A stretch of 64,000 nucleotides of DNA. Origin: JAJXXT01 sp963764465. Lineage in GTDB: Bacteria; Pseudomonadota; Alphaproteobacteria; Acetobacterales; Acetobacteraceae. The stretch spans positions 62,001 through 126,000 of the forward strand of contig CAVXSO010000003.1 in the NCBI GenBank assembly GCA_963764465.1, written 5' to 3'. Positions 7,408-15,844 of the stretch are shown here, one piece after another (the first letter of the stretch is position 1; every line of letters begins with the position of its first letter). Made by a program: the position numbers and the translations under genes. The notes under the pieces are model-generated. The model was not told where the DNA came from. It ran no database searches and saw only the letters and a program-made list of their open reading frames with translations.

Positions 7408-9339
7408 TCAAGTCGCGCGTGCCAGATCGGGTGGTACGGCCTCGGTTGCAAGTCGTGCCACTGCGTCGTCGAGCGGCAGGATTTCCTGCGCCTCGCCGCC
7501 GAGCCGGCGCAGCGCCACGGTCCGGTTCTCCGCCTCGCGCCGGCCGACGACGAGGATCGCGGGCACGTGAGTCAGCGTGTGGTCGCGGATCTTGGCGTTG
7601 ATCTTCTCGCGCCCTGTATCAAGGATCGTCGCCAACCCCTTGGCGCGTAACGCTGCGGCGACCTCGGCGGCATACGCGTCCGCATCGGAGACGATGGTCG
7701 CCACCACCGTCTGCACCGGGGCCAGCCAGACCGGGAAGCGCCCGGCGTATTGCTCGATCAGCATGCCGAGGAAGCGCTCGAAGCTGCCGAGGATCGCGCG
7801 GTGCAGCATCACCGGCCGGTGCCGCGCGCCGTCATCGCCGACATATTCGGCGTCCAGCCGCTCAGGCAGCACGAAATCCACCTGCAGCGTGCCGCACTGC
7901 CACTCCCGCCCGATCGCGTCGCGCAGGACGAACTCGAGCTTCGGGCCGTAGAACGCGCCCTCGCCGGGGTTGATCGTGAACTCCACGCCGGCCTCGCGGC
8001 AGGCCTGCTCCAGCGCCGCCTCGGCCTTGTCCCACACCGCGTCGGACCCCGCGCGGATGTCGGGCCGGGTGGAGAACTTCACGCGGTACTCGGGGAAACC
8101 GAAATCCCGGTAGATCGAGGTCAGCAGCTCGACGAAGCGGATGGTTTCCGAACCGATCTGGTCCTCGGTGCAGAAGATGTGCCCGTCGTCCTGCTGGAAG
8201 GCGCGCACGCGCATGATGCCGTGCAGCGCGCCGGAGGGCTCGTAGCGGTGGTCCTGCCCGAACTCGGCGAGGCGGAGCGGCAGCTCGCGGTAGGAGCGCA
8301 CGCCCTGGCGGAACACCATCACAGCGCCGGGGCAGTTCATTGGCTTCAGCGCCAGCGTCTTGTCCTCGTCCTCCACCTGGACGACGAACATATGCTCGCG
8401 GAATTTCTCCCAGTGGCCCGATTTCTCCCACAACGTGCGGTCCACGAGCTGCGGCGTCTTGATCTCGACATAGCCCGAGGCGTCCAGCCGCCGGCGGATG
8501 TAGCGCTCGGCGGTCTGGTACAGCTTCCAGCCGTTCGGGTGCCAGAAGACAGCGCCGACGGCCGCTTCCTCGAGATGGAACAGGTTCATCTCGCGGCCGA
8601 TGCGCCGGTGGTCGCGCTTCTCCGCCTCGGCGAGCTGGTGGAGGTAGGCGGCGAGTTCCTTGTCGTCGCGCCAGGCGGTGCCGTAGATGCGGCTCAGCAT
8701 CGCGTTGCGGTGATCGCCGCGCCAATAGGCCCCGGCGACGCGCATCAGCTTGAAGGCGTGGCCGACATCCGCGGTGGTGCGCATATGCGGGCCGCGGCAG
8801 AGATCGACCCACTCGCCCTGGCGGTAGAGGGTGATGGTCTCGCTCGCCGGCAGATCGCGGATCAGCTGCACCTTGTAGCGCTCGCCCTTGTCCTCAAAGA
8901 GTGCGATCGCGTCCTCGCGGCTCACCACCTCGCGCTCGAACGCCGTGCCCTCGGCCACGATCCGCCGCATCTCCTCCTCGATCGCCGTGAAATCCTCCGG
9001 CGTGAAGGGCGTGTCGCGCGCGAAGTCGTAGTAGAACCCGTTCTCGATCGCGGGGCCGATGGTGACCTGCGTGCCGGGGAAGAGGCGCTGCACCGCCTCC
9101 GCCAGCACGTGCGCCGCGTCGTGGCGGATCAGCTCCAGCGCCGCGTCGTCCTTGCGGGTGACGAAGACGACGCTCGCGTCTCGCTCGATCGCACGGGAGA
9201 GATCCATCAGCGTGCCGTCCACGCGCATGGCGAGTGCCGCGCGCGCGAGCCCGGGCCCGATCGCGGCCGCGACCTGCGTGCCCGTGACCGGCCCATCAAA
9301 GGCGCGGGTCGAGCCGTCGGGCAGGGTCACGATGGGCAT
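7408..9339 (-). CDS. thrS: Threonine--tRNA ligase
   Basis: Class II aminoacyl-tRNA synthetase that charges tRNA-Thr and edits mischarged Ser. 643 residues from ATG 9339 (MPIVTLPDGSTRAFD), matching the usual length; the frame extends 20 codons further without similarity. Domains: TGS at 1-60, editing domain with HDAAHVLAEAV and GPAIENGFYYDF, catalytic core with PNGWKLYQT and the zinc-binding LKPMNCPGAVMVF, then the anticodon-binding domain near the C-terminus. infC follows 55 bases downstream, the common thrS-infC order. Confidence 0.97.
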   Translation of the reverse strand: MPIVTLPDGSTRAFDGPVTGTQVAAAIGPGLARAALAMRVDGTLMDLSRAIERDASVVFVTRKDDAALELIRHDAAHVLAEAVQRLFPGTQVTIGPAIENGFYYDFARDTPFTPEDFTAIEEEMRRIVAEGTAFEREVVSREDAIALFEDKGERYKVQLIRDLPASETITLYRQGEWVDLCRGPHMRTTADVGHAFKLMRVAGAYWRGDHRNAMLSRIYGTAWRDDKELAAYLHQLAEAEKRDHRRIGREMNLFHLEEAAVGAVFWHPNGWKLYQTAERYIRRRLDASGYVEIKTPQLVDRTLWEKSGHWEKFREHMFVVQVEDEDKTLALKPMNCPGAVMVFRQGVRSYRELPLRLAEFGQDHRYEPSGALHGIMRVRAFQQDDGHIFCTEDQIGSETIRFVELLTSIYRDFGFPEYRVKFSTRPDIRAGSDAVWDKAEAALEQACREAGVEFTINPGEGAFYGPKLEFVLRDAIGREWQCGTLQVDFVLPERLDAEYVGDDGARHRPVMLHRAILGSFERFLGMLIEQYAGRFPVWLAPVQTVVATIVSDADAYAAEVAAALRAKGLATILDTGREKINAKIRDHTLTHVPAILVVGRREAENRTVALRRLGGEAQEILPLDDAVARLATEAVPPDLARAT

Positions 9340-9379
9340 GGTCGCGGGATCTCCGGATAACGATCCCAGGCGTATGGCG

Positions 9380-10282
9380 TCAGGGAAGGGCGGCCGCAAC
9401 CCTTTCCACCGGCAGGTCGGCGAGGTTCTGGGCGCGGATCACGATGGGCCAGCCGCCGCCCGGCAGGCGCGGCGCGGTGAGCGCGGGGTCGCTGTCCGGC
9501 CCGAACAGCACCAGGCTGGGGCAGCCCGTGGCCGTCGCGATGTGCATCGGCCCGGTGTCGTTACCGACGGCGAGCACCGCCCGGGCGGCGATGGCGAAGA
9601 GGTCCGCCATCGTGGTGCGGCCGGTGAGGTCCAGTGCCGCAGGGCAGTGTTCGCGGATGATGGCCGCGAGCGGCGCGTCGGTGGCGGTGCCCAGCACCAC
9701 GGGCACCATGCCGCGCGCGACGAGGAGGGAGGCCAGCTCGCCGAAGCGTTCCACGGGCCAGCGCTTGGCCGGCCGGTGCGGCGCGGCACCAGGCACCAGC
9801 AGTGCGGTGCGCGGTGGCAGCGCCGGCCCGTCCTTTGCCAGCGCCGACCAGTCCGGCACCGGCAGGGTCGCGATGCCGGCCTGGTGCAGCTGGCCCTCCA
9901 GCCGCTCGCGGGTGTGAAGGCGGTCGCGCTCGGGATCCGCGTCGGGGAAGCGCATGCCCCGGCCGATGCCGCTCCAGCCGCCGCCGCCGGCGAGCCTGCC
10001 GTACCAGGTGCTGCGCGAGGAGGTCTGGAGGTCGTAGACACGGTCGAAGCCGCGCAGGAACCGCCTGAGCCGCGCCAATGCCGGCAGGTTCCAGAAGCTC
10101 GGCCGGTGGTCCACCGCCACGTGGTCGAACCAGGGCAGGCGGCGCGCGAGGCCGGCATAGGGCGTGGTGGTGAGCAGCGTGATCTCGTCGCCCGCGTGAT
10201 GCGCGCGGATGCCCGCGAAGGCCGGGCCGCTCAGCACGAAATCGCCGAGCGCGCCGAGGCGGATGACCAGCACCCTGGTCAT
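9380..10282 (-). CDS. Glycosyltransferase family 9 (heptosyltransferase-like)
   Basis: 300 residues. The N-terminus RVLVIRLGALGDFVLSGPAF carries the GD motif of ADP-heptose:LPS heptosyltransferases (GT9). The C-terminal nucleotide-sugar pocket contains AVGNDTGPMHIATATGCP and LFGPDSDP. Likely adds a heptose or related sugar to LPS core on the cytoplasmic face. Its ATG overlaps the stop of the GT4 gene (ATGA), so the two glycosyltransferases are coupled. The exact sugar is not deducible. Confidence 0.85.
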   Translation of the reverse strand: MTRVLVIRLGALGDFVLSGPAFAGIRAHHAGDEITLLTTTPYAGLARRLPWFDHVAVDHRPSFWNLPALARLRRFLRGFDRVYDLQTSSRSTWYGRLAGGGGWSGIGRGMRFPDADPERDRLHTRERLEGQLHQAGIATLPVPDWSALAKDGPALPPRTALLVPGAAPHRPAKRWPVERFGELASLLVARGMVPVVLGTATDAPLAAIIREHCPAALDLTGRTTMADLFAIAARAVLAVGNDTGPMHIATATGCPSLVLFGPDSDPALTAPRLPGGGWPIVIRAQNLADLPVERVAAALP

Positions 10283-11442
10283 CGCGCTTCCAGCAACTCC
10301 TCGTAAACGTCCAGCGTCGCCTCCTGCATGCGCTTGAGGTCGTGGCGCGCGAGCACGAAGGCACGCGCGGCGGTGCCGATGGCGAGCCGTTCAGAGGGCG
10401 CCATCGCGAGCACCGCGTCCAGCCTTGCCGCGAGCGCCGCGTCGTCGCCCGGGGGGGCGCGCCAGCCGGTCTCGCCCTCCACCACAGTCTCGCGCGCGGC
10501 GCCGTGGTCGGTCGCGATCACCGGGCGGGCCATGGCCAGCGCCTCCGCGATCACCAGGCCGAACGCCTCGGGGTCGGTCGAGGCGTTGACCACCACGTCC
10601 GAAAGCATGAGTGCGGCGGGCATATCCTCGATATGGCCGACCATGCGCACGCGCTCGGCAACCCCCAGGGTCTCGGCAAGCTGCGCCAGTTCCTTTGCGT
10701 AGCCGCGGCGTCGGGCCTCGCCGGTCAGCAGCACGACGGCGTCGCGCCGCTGCATGCGCGCGAGTGCCCGGATCAGAACCGCCTGGCCTTTCCAGCGTGT
10801 GAGCCGCCCCGGCAGCAGGATGGTCGGTGCCCCGTCGGGCACGCGCCAGCTCGCGGCCATGCGCACCAGCCGGTCCGGCACCACAACGTCCGGGTCGAAC
10901 AGCCGCGTATCGACGCCATGGGGCACCACGCGCAGGCGGGAAGGCGGCGTGCCGTGCCGCGCCGTCACCATGTCTGCGACGAAGCGGCTCGGCGCAATCA
11001 CCCGCTCGCCCCTCGCCATCACGGAGTTGTAGAGCCGCTTGCCCGGGAAACCTTCGGAGTACGTGCCGTGATAGGTGGTCACCAGCTTCACGCCGGTGCG
11101 GCGGGAGGCGAGCCAGGCGGACCAGGCAGGAGCGCGGGAATGCGCATGCAGCAGGTTGACGCCATGCTCGCGGATCACCGCTTCCAGTCGCCTGGCGTTG
11201 CCGAGGATCGCCCAGGGGCTGCGCCGGTCGAGCGGCATGGTGACGTGAAGCCCGCTGCGTTCCACCGCCGGCGCCAGCCGCCCGCCGGCGGAGGCGACGA
11301 TGGACACGCCGCCAGCCTCCGCGACCGCGGCGGCCAGGGTGATCACGTGCCGCTCCACACCGCCCGACTCAAGCGCGGGCAGCACCTGCATCACCACGGG
11401 CGTATGCGAGCCCGGCGCGCGCGAATCGGTGGGGTCGGCCAT
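10279..11442 (-). CDS. Glycosyltransferase family 4
   Basis: 387 residues from ATG 11442; the open frame extends well upstream but without similarity. GT-B fold: the N-domain starts VVMQVLPALESGGVERHVI, with HAHSRAPAWSAWLA in the acceptor half; the C-domain has LLPGRLTRWKGQAVLIRALA and the donor-binding NASTDPEAFGLVIAEALAMARPVIA (shown in two parts, EAFGLVIAEALAM being the E-x7-E region). Retaining transferase, probably in LPS core or exopolysaccharide assembly with the coupled GT9 partner. Confidence 0.85.
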   Translation of the reverse strand: MADPTDSRAPGSHTPVVMQVLPALESGGVERHVITLAAAVAEAGGVSIVASAGGRLAPAVERSGLHVTMPLDRRSPWAILGNARRLEAVIREHGVNLLHAHSRAPAWSAWLASRRTGVKLVTTYHGTYSEGFPGKRLYNSVMARGERVIAPSRFVADMVTARHGTPPSRLRVVPHGVDTRLFDPDVVVPDRLVRMAASWRVPDGAPTILLPGRLTRWKGQAVLIRALARMQRRDAVVLLTGEARRRGYAKELAQLAETLGVAERVRMVGHIEDMPAALMLSDVVVNASTDPEAFGLVIAEALAMARPVIATDHGAARETVVEGETGWRAPPGDDAALAARLDAVLAMAPSERLAIGTAARAFVLARHDLKRMQEATLDVYEELLEAR

Positions 11443-11495
11443 GCGGCGGCTATAGCGCCACCCGGGCCTGGGTCCAGAGCGCCTGAGGCGGATTC

Positions 11496-12374
11496 CTAGC
11501 CGATATGGTCGAGGCCGATGTCGAGCGCCTTGACGCTGTGCGTCAGCGCGCCGACCGAGAGCAGGTCGACGCCCGCCGCCGCGATCGCGGGTGCCGTTTC
11601 CGCCGTGATGCCGCCCGAGGCCTCGGTCAGCGCGCGGCCGGCGACGAGGGCCACCGCCTCGGCCAGCATCGGCGGGTCCATGTTGTCGAGCAGTACCGCG
11701 TCCACGCCAAGCGCCATCGCCTCGTGCAGCTGCGCGAGCGTATCCACCTCCAGCTCGATCTTGACCATGTGCCCGGAATGGGCGCGTGCGCGGCGCACTG
11801 CCTCCGCGATGGAGCCGGCGACCGCGACGTGGTTGTCCTTGATCAGCACCGCGTCGTCGAGGCCGAAGCGATGGTTGGAGCCGCCGCCCGCGCGCACCGC
11901 GTGCTTTTGCAGGGCGCGCAGGCCCGGCATGGTCTTGCGCGTGCACACCACATGCGCATGTGTGCCGCGGATGGAATCCGCGATCGCAGCCGTGGCCGTC
12001 GCGATGCCGGAGAGATGGCAGAGCAGGTTGAGTGCCGTGCGCTCGGCGGTGAGCAGGCCACGCGCTGGTCCTGCGAGGGTCGCGATGGTTTCGCGCGCGG
12101 CGACACGCGCGCCGTCGCCACGCAGGGCGTTCGTTTCGATCTCGGGATCAATGAGCGCGAAGGCGAGCAGTGCCGCGTCCAGCCCCGCGACCACGCCCGG
12201 CTTGCGCGCGACGAGGGCGACCTCCGCGCGCGCCGAGGCGGGAACGATCGCGTCCGTCGTGATGTCGCCGGCGCGGCCGAGATCCTCGAGCAGGGCGGCG
12301 CGCACGATCGGCTCGATCATCAGGCGGGGCAGGGCGGCGAGCGTCGTCTCCGACTGGATGTGGGTGGCGTCCAT
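11496..12374 (-). CDS. nadC: Nicotinate-nucleotide diphosphorylase (quinolinate phosphoribosyltransferase)
   Basis: Converts quinolinate and PRPP to nicotinate mononucleotide, the last de novo step before the common NAD route. 292 residues. Motifs: EDLGRAGDITTDA (30-42), TRKTMPGLR (145-153) and GGGSNHR (163-169), then VLIKDNHV and the SGGITAETAPAIAAAGVD phosphate-binding loop. The ATG shares a base with the nadA stop (TGATG). L-aspartate oxidase (nadB), usually found between nadA and nadC, is absent here. Confidence 0.95.
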   Translation of the reverse strand: MDATHIQSETTLAALPRLMIEPIVRAALLEDLGRAGDITTDAIVPASARAEVALVARKPGVVAGLDAALLAFALIDPEIETNALRGDGARVAARETIATLAGPARGLLTAERTALNLLCHLSGIATATAAIADSIRGTHAHVVCTRKTMPGLRALQKHAVRAGGGSNHRFGLDDAVLIKDNHVAVAGSIAEAVRRARAHSGHMVKIELEVDTLAQLHEAMALGVDAVLLDNMDPPMLAEAVALVAGRALTEASGGITAETAPAIAAAGVDLLSVGALTHSVKALDIGLDHIG

Positions 12375-13399
12375 CACGCCACCTCCAGCATGCGCTGCAC
12401 CGCGCGCCGGGCGCGGGCGGCGATGTCCGCGGGGATGGTCACTTCCTCGCGCATCGTCTCGAGGGCCGCGCGGATGTTGCCGAGCGAAATCCGCTTCATG
12501 TGCGGGCAGAGATTGCAGGGGCGGACGAACTCCACGCCCGGGTTTTCCACCGCCACGTTGTCGCTCATCGAACATTCCGTCAGCAGCACGACCCGCCCCG
12601 GCTGCTCGCGCGCCACCCAGGCGCTCATGCCCGCGGTGGAGCCGGTGTAGTCGGCTTCCGCCACCACCTCCGGCGGGCATTCCGGGTGCGCCAGCACGAC
12701 GAGGCCGGGATGTGCCTCGCGCAGCGCGCGCACCTCCGCCGCGCCGAAGCGCTCATGCACCTCGCAATGGCCGCGCCAGGCGACGATCCCGACCTTCGTC
12801 TCGGCGGCCACGTTCTGCGCGAGATACTCGTCGGGCAGCATGATCACCTTGGGCACGCCGAGGGATTCCACCACCTGGCGCGCGTTGGCCGAGGTGCAGC
12901 AGATATCGGACTCGGCTTTCACGGCGGCACTGGTGTTGACGTAGGAGACGACCGGCACGCCCGGATGCGCCGCGCGCAGCAGACGTACATCCTCCGCCGT
13001 GATGGAGGCAGCGAGCGAGCAGCCGGCGCGCGTGTCCGGGATCAGCACCGTCTTTTCCGGGTTCAGCAGCTTCGCGGTCTCGGCCATGAAGTGCACGCCG
13101 GCGAGCACGATCACCTCGGCATCCGTCTCGGTTGCCTTGCGGGCCAGGGCCAGGCTGTCGCCCACCACGTCCGCGACGCCGTGGAAGATCTCGGGCGTCT
13201 GGTAGTTGTGCGCGAGGATGACGGCGTTGCGCGCGCGCTTGAGCGCGAGGATGGCGGCAACGTCCTCGGCGAAGACCGGCCACTCCATGGGGGGAATGAC
13301 GGCGGCGAGACGCTCGCGGATCGGTGCGGTGCGGGCGAGGGCTTCGGCGAGGGAGGGCGCGTCCGGCAGGGCAGGGCCGGGCGTGTTGAGGTGACCCAT
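12374..13399 (-). CDS. nadA: Quinolinate synthase NadA
   Basis: 4Fe-4S enzyme that condenses iminoaspartate with dihydroxyacetone phosphate to quinolinate. 341 residues from ATG 13399, preceded by AAGGGAG; the frame is open 29 codons further. Cluster-ligand cysteines are recognisable at C127 (TRAGCSLA), C212 (GHCEVH) and C298 (CNLCPHMKR). AHNYQTPEI, DTRAGCS and ECSMSDNVA are family motifs. Two TATGCT-N7-AGCATA-like sites lie directly upstream, the nearer one covering the ribosome binding site. Oxygen-sensitive cluster enzyme of the cytoplasm. Confidence 0.96.
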   Translation of the reverse strand: MGHLNTPGPALPDAPSLAEALARTAPIRERLAAVIPPMEWPVFAEDVAAILALKRARNAVILAHNYQTPEIFHGVADVVGDSLALARKATETDAEVIVLAGVHFMAETAKLLNPEKTVLIPDTRAGCSLAASITAEDVRLLRAAHPGVPVVSYVNTSAAVKAESDICCTSANARQVVESLGVPKVIMLPDEYLAQNVAAETKVGIVAWRGHCEVHERFGAAEVRALREAHPGLVVLAHPECPPEVVAEADYTGSTAGMSAWVAREQPGRVVLLTECSMSDNVAVENPGVEFVRPCNLCPHMKRISLGNIRAALETMREEVTIPADIAARARRAVQRMLEVA

Positions 13400-13401
13400 C
13401 T

Positions 13402-13420
13402 TATGCTCCCTTCGAGCACT
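13402..13420 (-). promoter_or_regulatory. Putative NadQ operator A at nadA
   Basis: Plus strand TATGCT-N7-AGCACT, an imperfect copy of the site at 13429-13447 with identical spacing; the inner TGCTC-N5-GAGCA is a perfect dyad. It covers the nadA Shine-Dalgarno region two bases before the start codon. Assignment to NadQ is inferred from the adjacent nadQ gene. Confidence 0.5.
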
Positions 13421-13428
13421 GATTGGCA

Positions 13429-13447
13429 TATGCTGGTGCCGAGCATA
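13429..13447 (-). promoter_or_regulatory. Putative NadQ operator B at nadA
   Basis: Plus strand TATGCT-N7-AGCATA, a perfect 6+6 dyad centred at 13438, 27 bases from the centre of operator A. The paired arrangement directly between nadQ and nadA suggests cooperative autoregulation of NAD synthesis. The 8-base outer arms TTATGCTC (13401-13408) and GAGCATAA (13441-13448) also form an exact inverted repeat across both sites. Confidence 0.55.
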
Positions 13448-13504
13448 AGGAGAGTCAAGCCCGCTCCGCGGCGCTTCGCCCCACAAGGGCGCCCGCCGCG
13501 CCGC

Positions 13505-14494
13505 CTAGCCCCGCGTCACCCCCACCTTGGTGCCTGCCACCGCGCGTTCCTCCAGCACCGCGCGGCGGAAGCGGAAGAGCTTCGCGGGGCGGCCGCCGGT
13601 CTCGTGGGCCATGGCGCCAGTTTCCTCCACCAGCTCCTGCAGCTCGATCAGGCGGCGGAAATTCTGCTTGTGCACGGCCCGGCCCGCGATCGCCTCCACG
13701 CAGCGCTGCAGGTCGAGCAGCGTGAAGGCGGGCGGCATCAGCTCGAACACCACCGGGCGGTACTTGATCTTTGCCCGCAGCCGCGAAATGCCGGTCGCGA
13801 GGATGCGGCGGTGGTCACCCACCATCGCGAGCCCCGGCAGCGAGCCGCCGCGCGCCGCGTGCTCGGACTCCGCGACGAGCCCCGCCTCCCACAGCAGTTC
13901 GTAGCGCTGCAGCGCCAGTTCCTCGTGCCAGGGCATGCCGTCGAACCCGAAGAGCAGGGCCACGCGTCGCCGCCGCGCCGCCGCATCGTCCGCTTCCGCC
14001 CAGGCGGCGAGCCGTGGCGCGATCACCGCATCCGTCAGCGCCACGCCGCCGTCGCGCCGGTCCTCCCAGGGGAAATACTCGTACCAGGAACGCCATTCCG
14101 GTGCGTCCGCGCCCGCCGGCGGTCCCTCCCGCGTCAGGGCCAGGTAGGAGATCGAGACCAGGTGGCCGGAGCCGCGCGCCGCGCGGTCCGCGTCGGCGAA
14201 GGTGTAGAGCTGTTCGACATAGCCCAGGGGATGGTGCGTCTGGGATTCCACCCAGGCGCGCAGGCCGGCCTGCAGCGAGCGGTGGCGCAGATGGAACGGG
14301 CCGGAGGGCAGGGTGGTGCCGGCTTTGATCGCCAGCACCCTGGGCTCGCCCAGGCCGTGGGGCGTGGGCGCGACCGCGACCAGCACCGCGATGAGATCCG
14401 CGGCACCTGCCTCGCGCGCACTGCCGCCCGCAGCTGTTCCAGGTGCATCTTTTCCCGCCGCGCCCTTCGTTGCCGCCCGCTTTGTCACCCGCAC
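13505..14494 (-). CDS. nadQ: NUDIX-related NAD biosynthesis regulator NadQ (COG4111)
   Basis: 329 residues from GTG 14494, preceded by GAAGGG. Only the last 330 codons of a much longer open frame are real; the rest is antisense to capA. The N-terminal half has the COG4111 signature LGYVEQLYTF (residues 90-99), a degenerate NUDIX-like fold. The C-terminal half, with VEAIAGRAVHKQNFRRLIE and a Gly/Arg-rich wing, resembles the winged helix of NrtR-type regulators. In alphaproteobacteria this family controls nadABC. Its position just upstream of nadA, beside paired operator-like dyads, supports that. A terminal catalytic NUDIX box is not seen. Confidence 0.8.
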   Translation of the reverse strand: MRVTKRAATKGAAGKDAPGTAAGGSAREAGAADLIAVLVAVAPTPHGLGEPRVLAIKAGTTLPSGPFHLRHRSLQAGLRAWVESQTHHPLGYVEQLYTFADADRAARGSGHLVSISYLALTREGPPAGADAPEWRSWYEYFPWEDRRDGGVALTDAVIAPRLAAWAEADDAAARRRRVALLFGFDGMPWHEELALQRYELLWEAGLVAESEHAARGGSLPGLAMVGDHRRILATGISRLRAKIKYRPVVFELMPPAFTLLDLQRCVEAIAGRAVHKQNFRRLIELQELVEETGAMAHETGGRPAKLFRFRRAVLEERAVAGTKVGVTRG

Positions 14495-14533
14495 GTCTTT
14501 CCCTTCGCTCGAGCCCGACCCTATCCTCGCGCC

Positions 14534-15844
14534 ATGACACGCGAATTCAACCTTGCCCTCACGGGCAATTCCATCCTCCAGCGCCGCCTGCTCTCGACCG
14601 AGGACCCCGAGCTGGTGCCGCTGTTCGACCGCATCCGCGCCGCCGACCTCGCCTTCACCAATCTTGAAGTGCTCACCAACGACTACCGTGGCGAGCCGGC
14701 GCAGGAGTCCGGCGGTTCGCATTTCGGCGCGCCAGCCTGGGTGATCGACGACCTGCGCATGGCGGGCTTCGATCTCTTCGCCGCCGCCACCAACCATGCG
14801 CTCGACTACGGCACCACCGGTCTCATGCTCACCATCGAGGCGCTGGAGGCGCGCGGCGTGGCCTTTGCCGGGATCGGCCGCAACCTGGAGGACGCGCGCC
14901 GCCCGGCCTATGTGACGCACCCGAAGGCGACGGTGGCGCTGATCTCCTGCACCTCCAGCTTCGCGCGCGGGCAGGAAGCCTCCGAGCAGCGGCCGGACAT
15001 GCCTGGCCGCCCCGGTGTGGCACCGCTGCGCCACGAGACCGTGCATGAGGTCACCGCCGAGCAGATGGCGCAGCTGCGCGCCATCGCGGACGCCACCGGG
15101 CTGGAGGCGCGCCGCCAGCAGATGCTCGCGATGGGCTTCCACCGCCCGCCCAAGGACCCGGCAATCTTCCCGGTCGGCACCATGAATTTCCGCGAGGCCG
15201 CGAAGCCCGGCATTCGTACCACGGCACGCGCCTCCGACGTGGACGGGCTCGCGCGCTGGGTGCGGGAGGCGGCGGCGCTCGCCGACATCGTCATCGTCAG
15301 CCTGCACGCGCACGAGCAGGGCGAGACGAAGCAGGAGCCGGCCGAGTTCATCCAGCCCTTCGCGCGGCGGATGATCGACGAGGGCGCGAGCCTGGTCGCC
15401 GGCCACGGTCCGCACCTGCTGCGTGGCATGGAAATCTATCGTGGCAGGCCGATCTTCTACAGCCTCGGCAACTTCATCGGCCAGAACGAGCTGGTGCCAC
15501 GCCTGCCCTCCGACAGCTACGAGCGCTTCGGCGCCGAACCGGACATGACGCCGGGGCAGGTGTATCGGTTACGCACCGACAACGATCGCCGCGGTTTCCC
15601 CGCCGATCGCCGCTACTGGGAGACGCTGGTGCCGTTGCTGGCCTGGCGCGACGGCGTGCTGGCCGGGATCGACCTTGTCCCGGTGAGCCTCGGCCTCGGC
15701 GAGCGCGCGCACCGGCGCGGCCGGCCGAGGCTTGCTGCCGGGGAGGAGGCGGCGCGAATCCTCGATCGCTTCGCCGAGCTCTCGAAACCGTTCGGCGCGA
15801 CGGTCGAGCGTCACGGCGAGGCCGCGCGCGTGCGCCTGGCATGA
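14534..15844 (+). CDS. CapA-family metallophosphoesterase-like protein
   Basis: 436 residues from ATG 14534; the long frame upstream is antisense to nadA and nadQ. It matches the PGA_cap (CapA/YwtB) family: ALTGNSIL (8-15), TNLEVLTN (42-49), AATNHALDYG (84-93), VSLHAHEQG and VAGHGPHLLRGMEIY near the end. Family members have a calcineurin-like fold and are linked to poly-gamma-glutamate or capsule, but most chromosomal copies are uncharacterised. The position that is often a metal-binding Asp in a GD motif reads GN (N12). No signal peptide is seen, so it may be cytoplasmic. It overlaps the next gene by ATGA. Confidence 0.8.
   Translation: MTREFNLALTGNSILQRRLLSTEDPELVPLFDRIRAADLAFTNLEVLTNDYRGEPAQESGGSHFGAPAWVIDDLRMAGFDLFAAATNHALDYGTTGLMLTIEALEARGVAFAGIGRNLEDARRPAYVTHPKATVALISCTSSFARGQEASEQRPDMPGRPGVAPLRHETVHEVTAEQMAQLRAIADATGLEARRQQMLAMGFHRPPKDPAIFPVGTMNFREAAKPGIRTTARASDVDGLARWVREAAALADIVIVSLHAHEQGETKQEPAEFIQPFARRMIDEGASLVAGHGPHLLRGMEIYRGRPIFYSLGNFIGQNELVPRLPSDSYERFGAEPDMTPGQVYRLRTDNDRRGFPADRRYWETLVPLLAWRDGVLAGIDLVPVSLGLGERAHRRGRPRLAAGEEAARILDRFAELSKPFGATVERHGEAARVRLA

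Noticed and set aside
7750..9360. 536-codon open frame on the plus strand
   Set aside because: Antisense to thrS; the protein is a mirror of the reverse frame with no known domain.
12500..14533. N-terminal extension of the long frame that ends with CapA
   Set aside because: This part is antisense to nadA and nadQ; the CapA protein begins at the ATG at 14534.
14495..15415. N-terminal extension of the long frame that ends with NadQ
   Set aside because: Antisense to capA; NadQ similarity begins only after the GTG at 14494.
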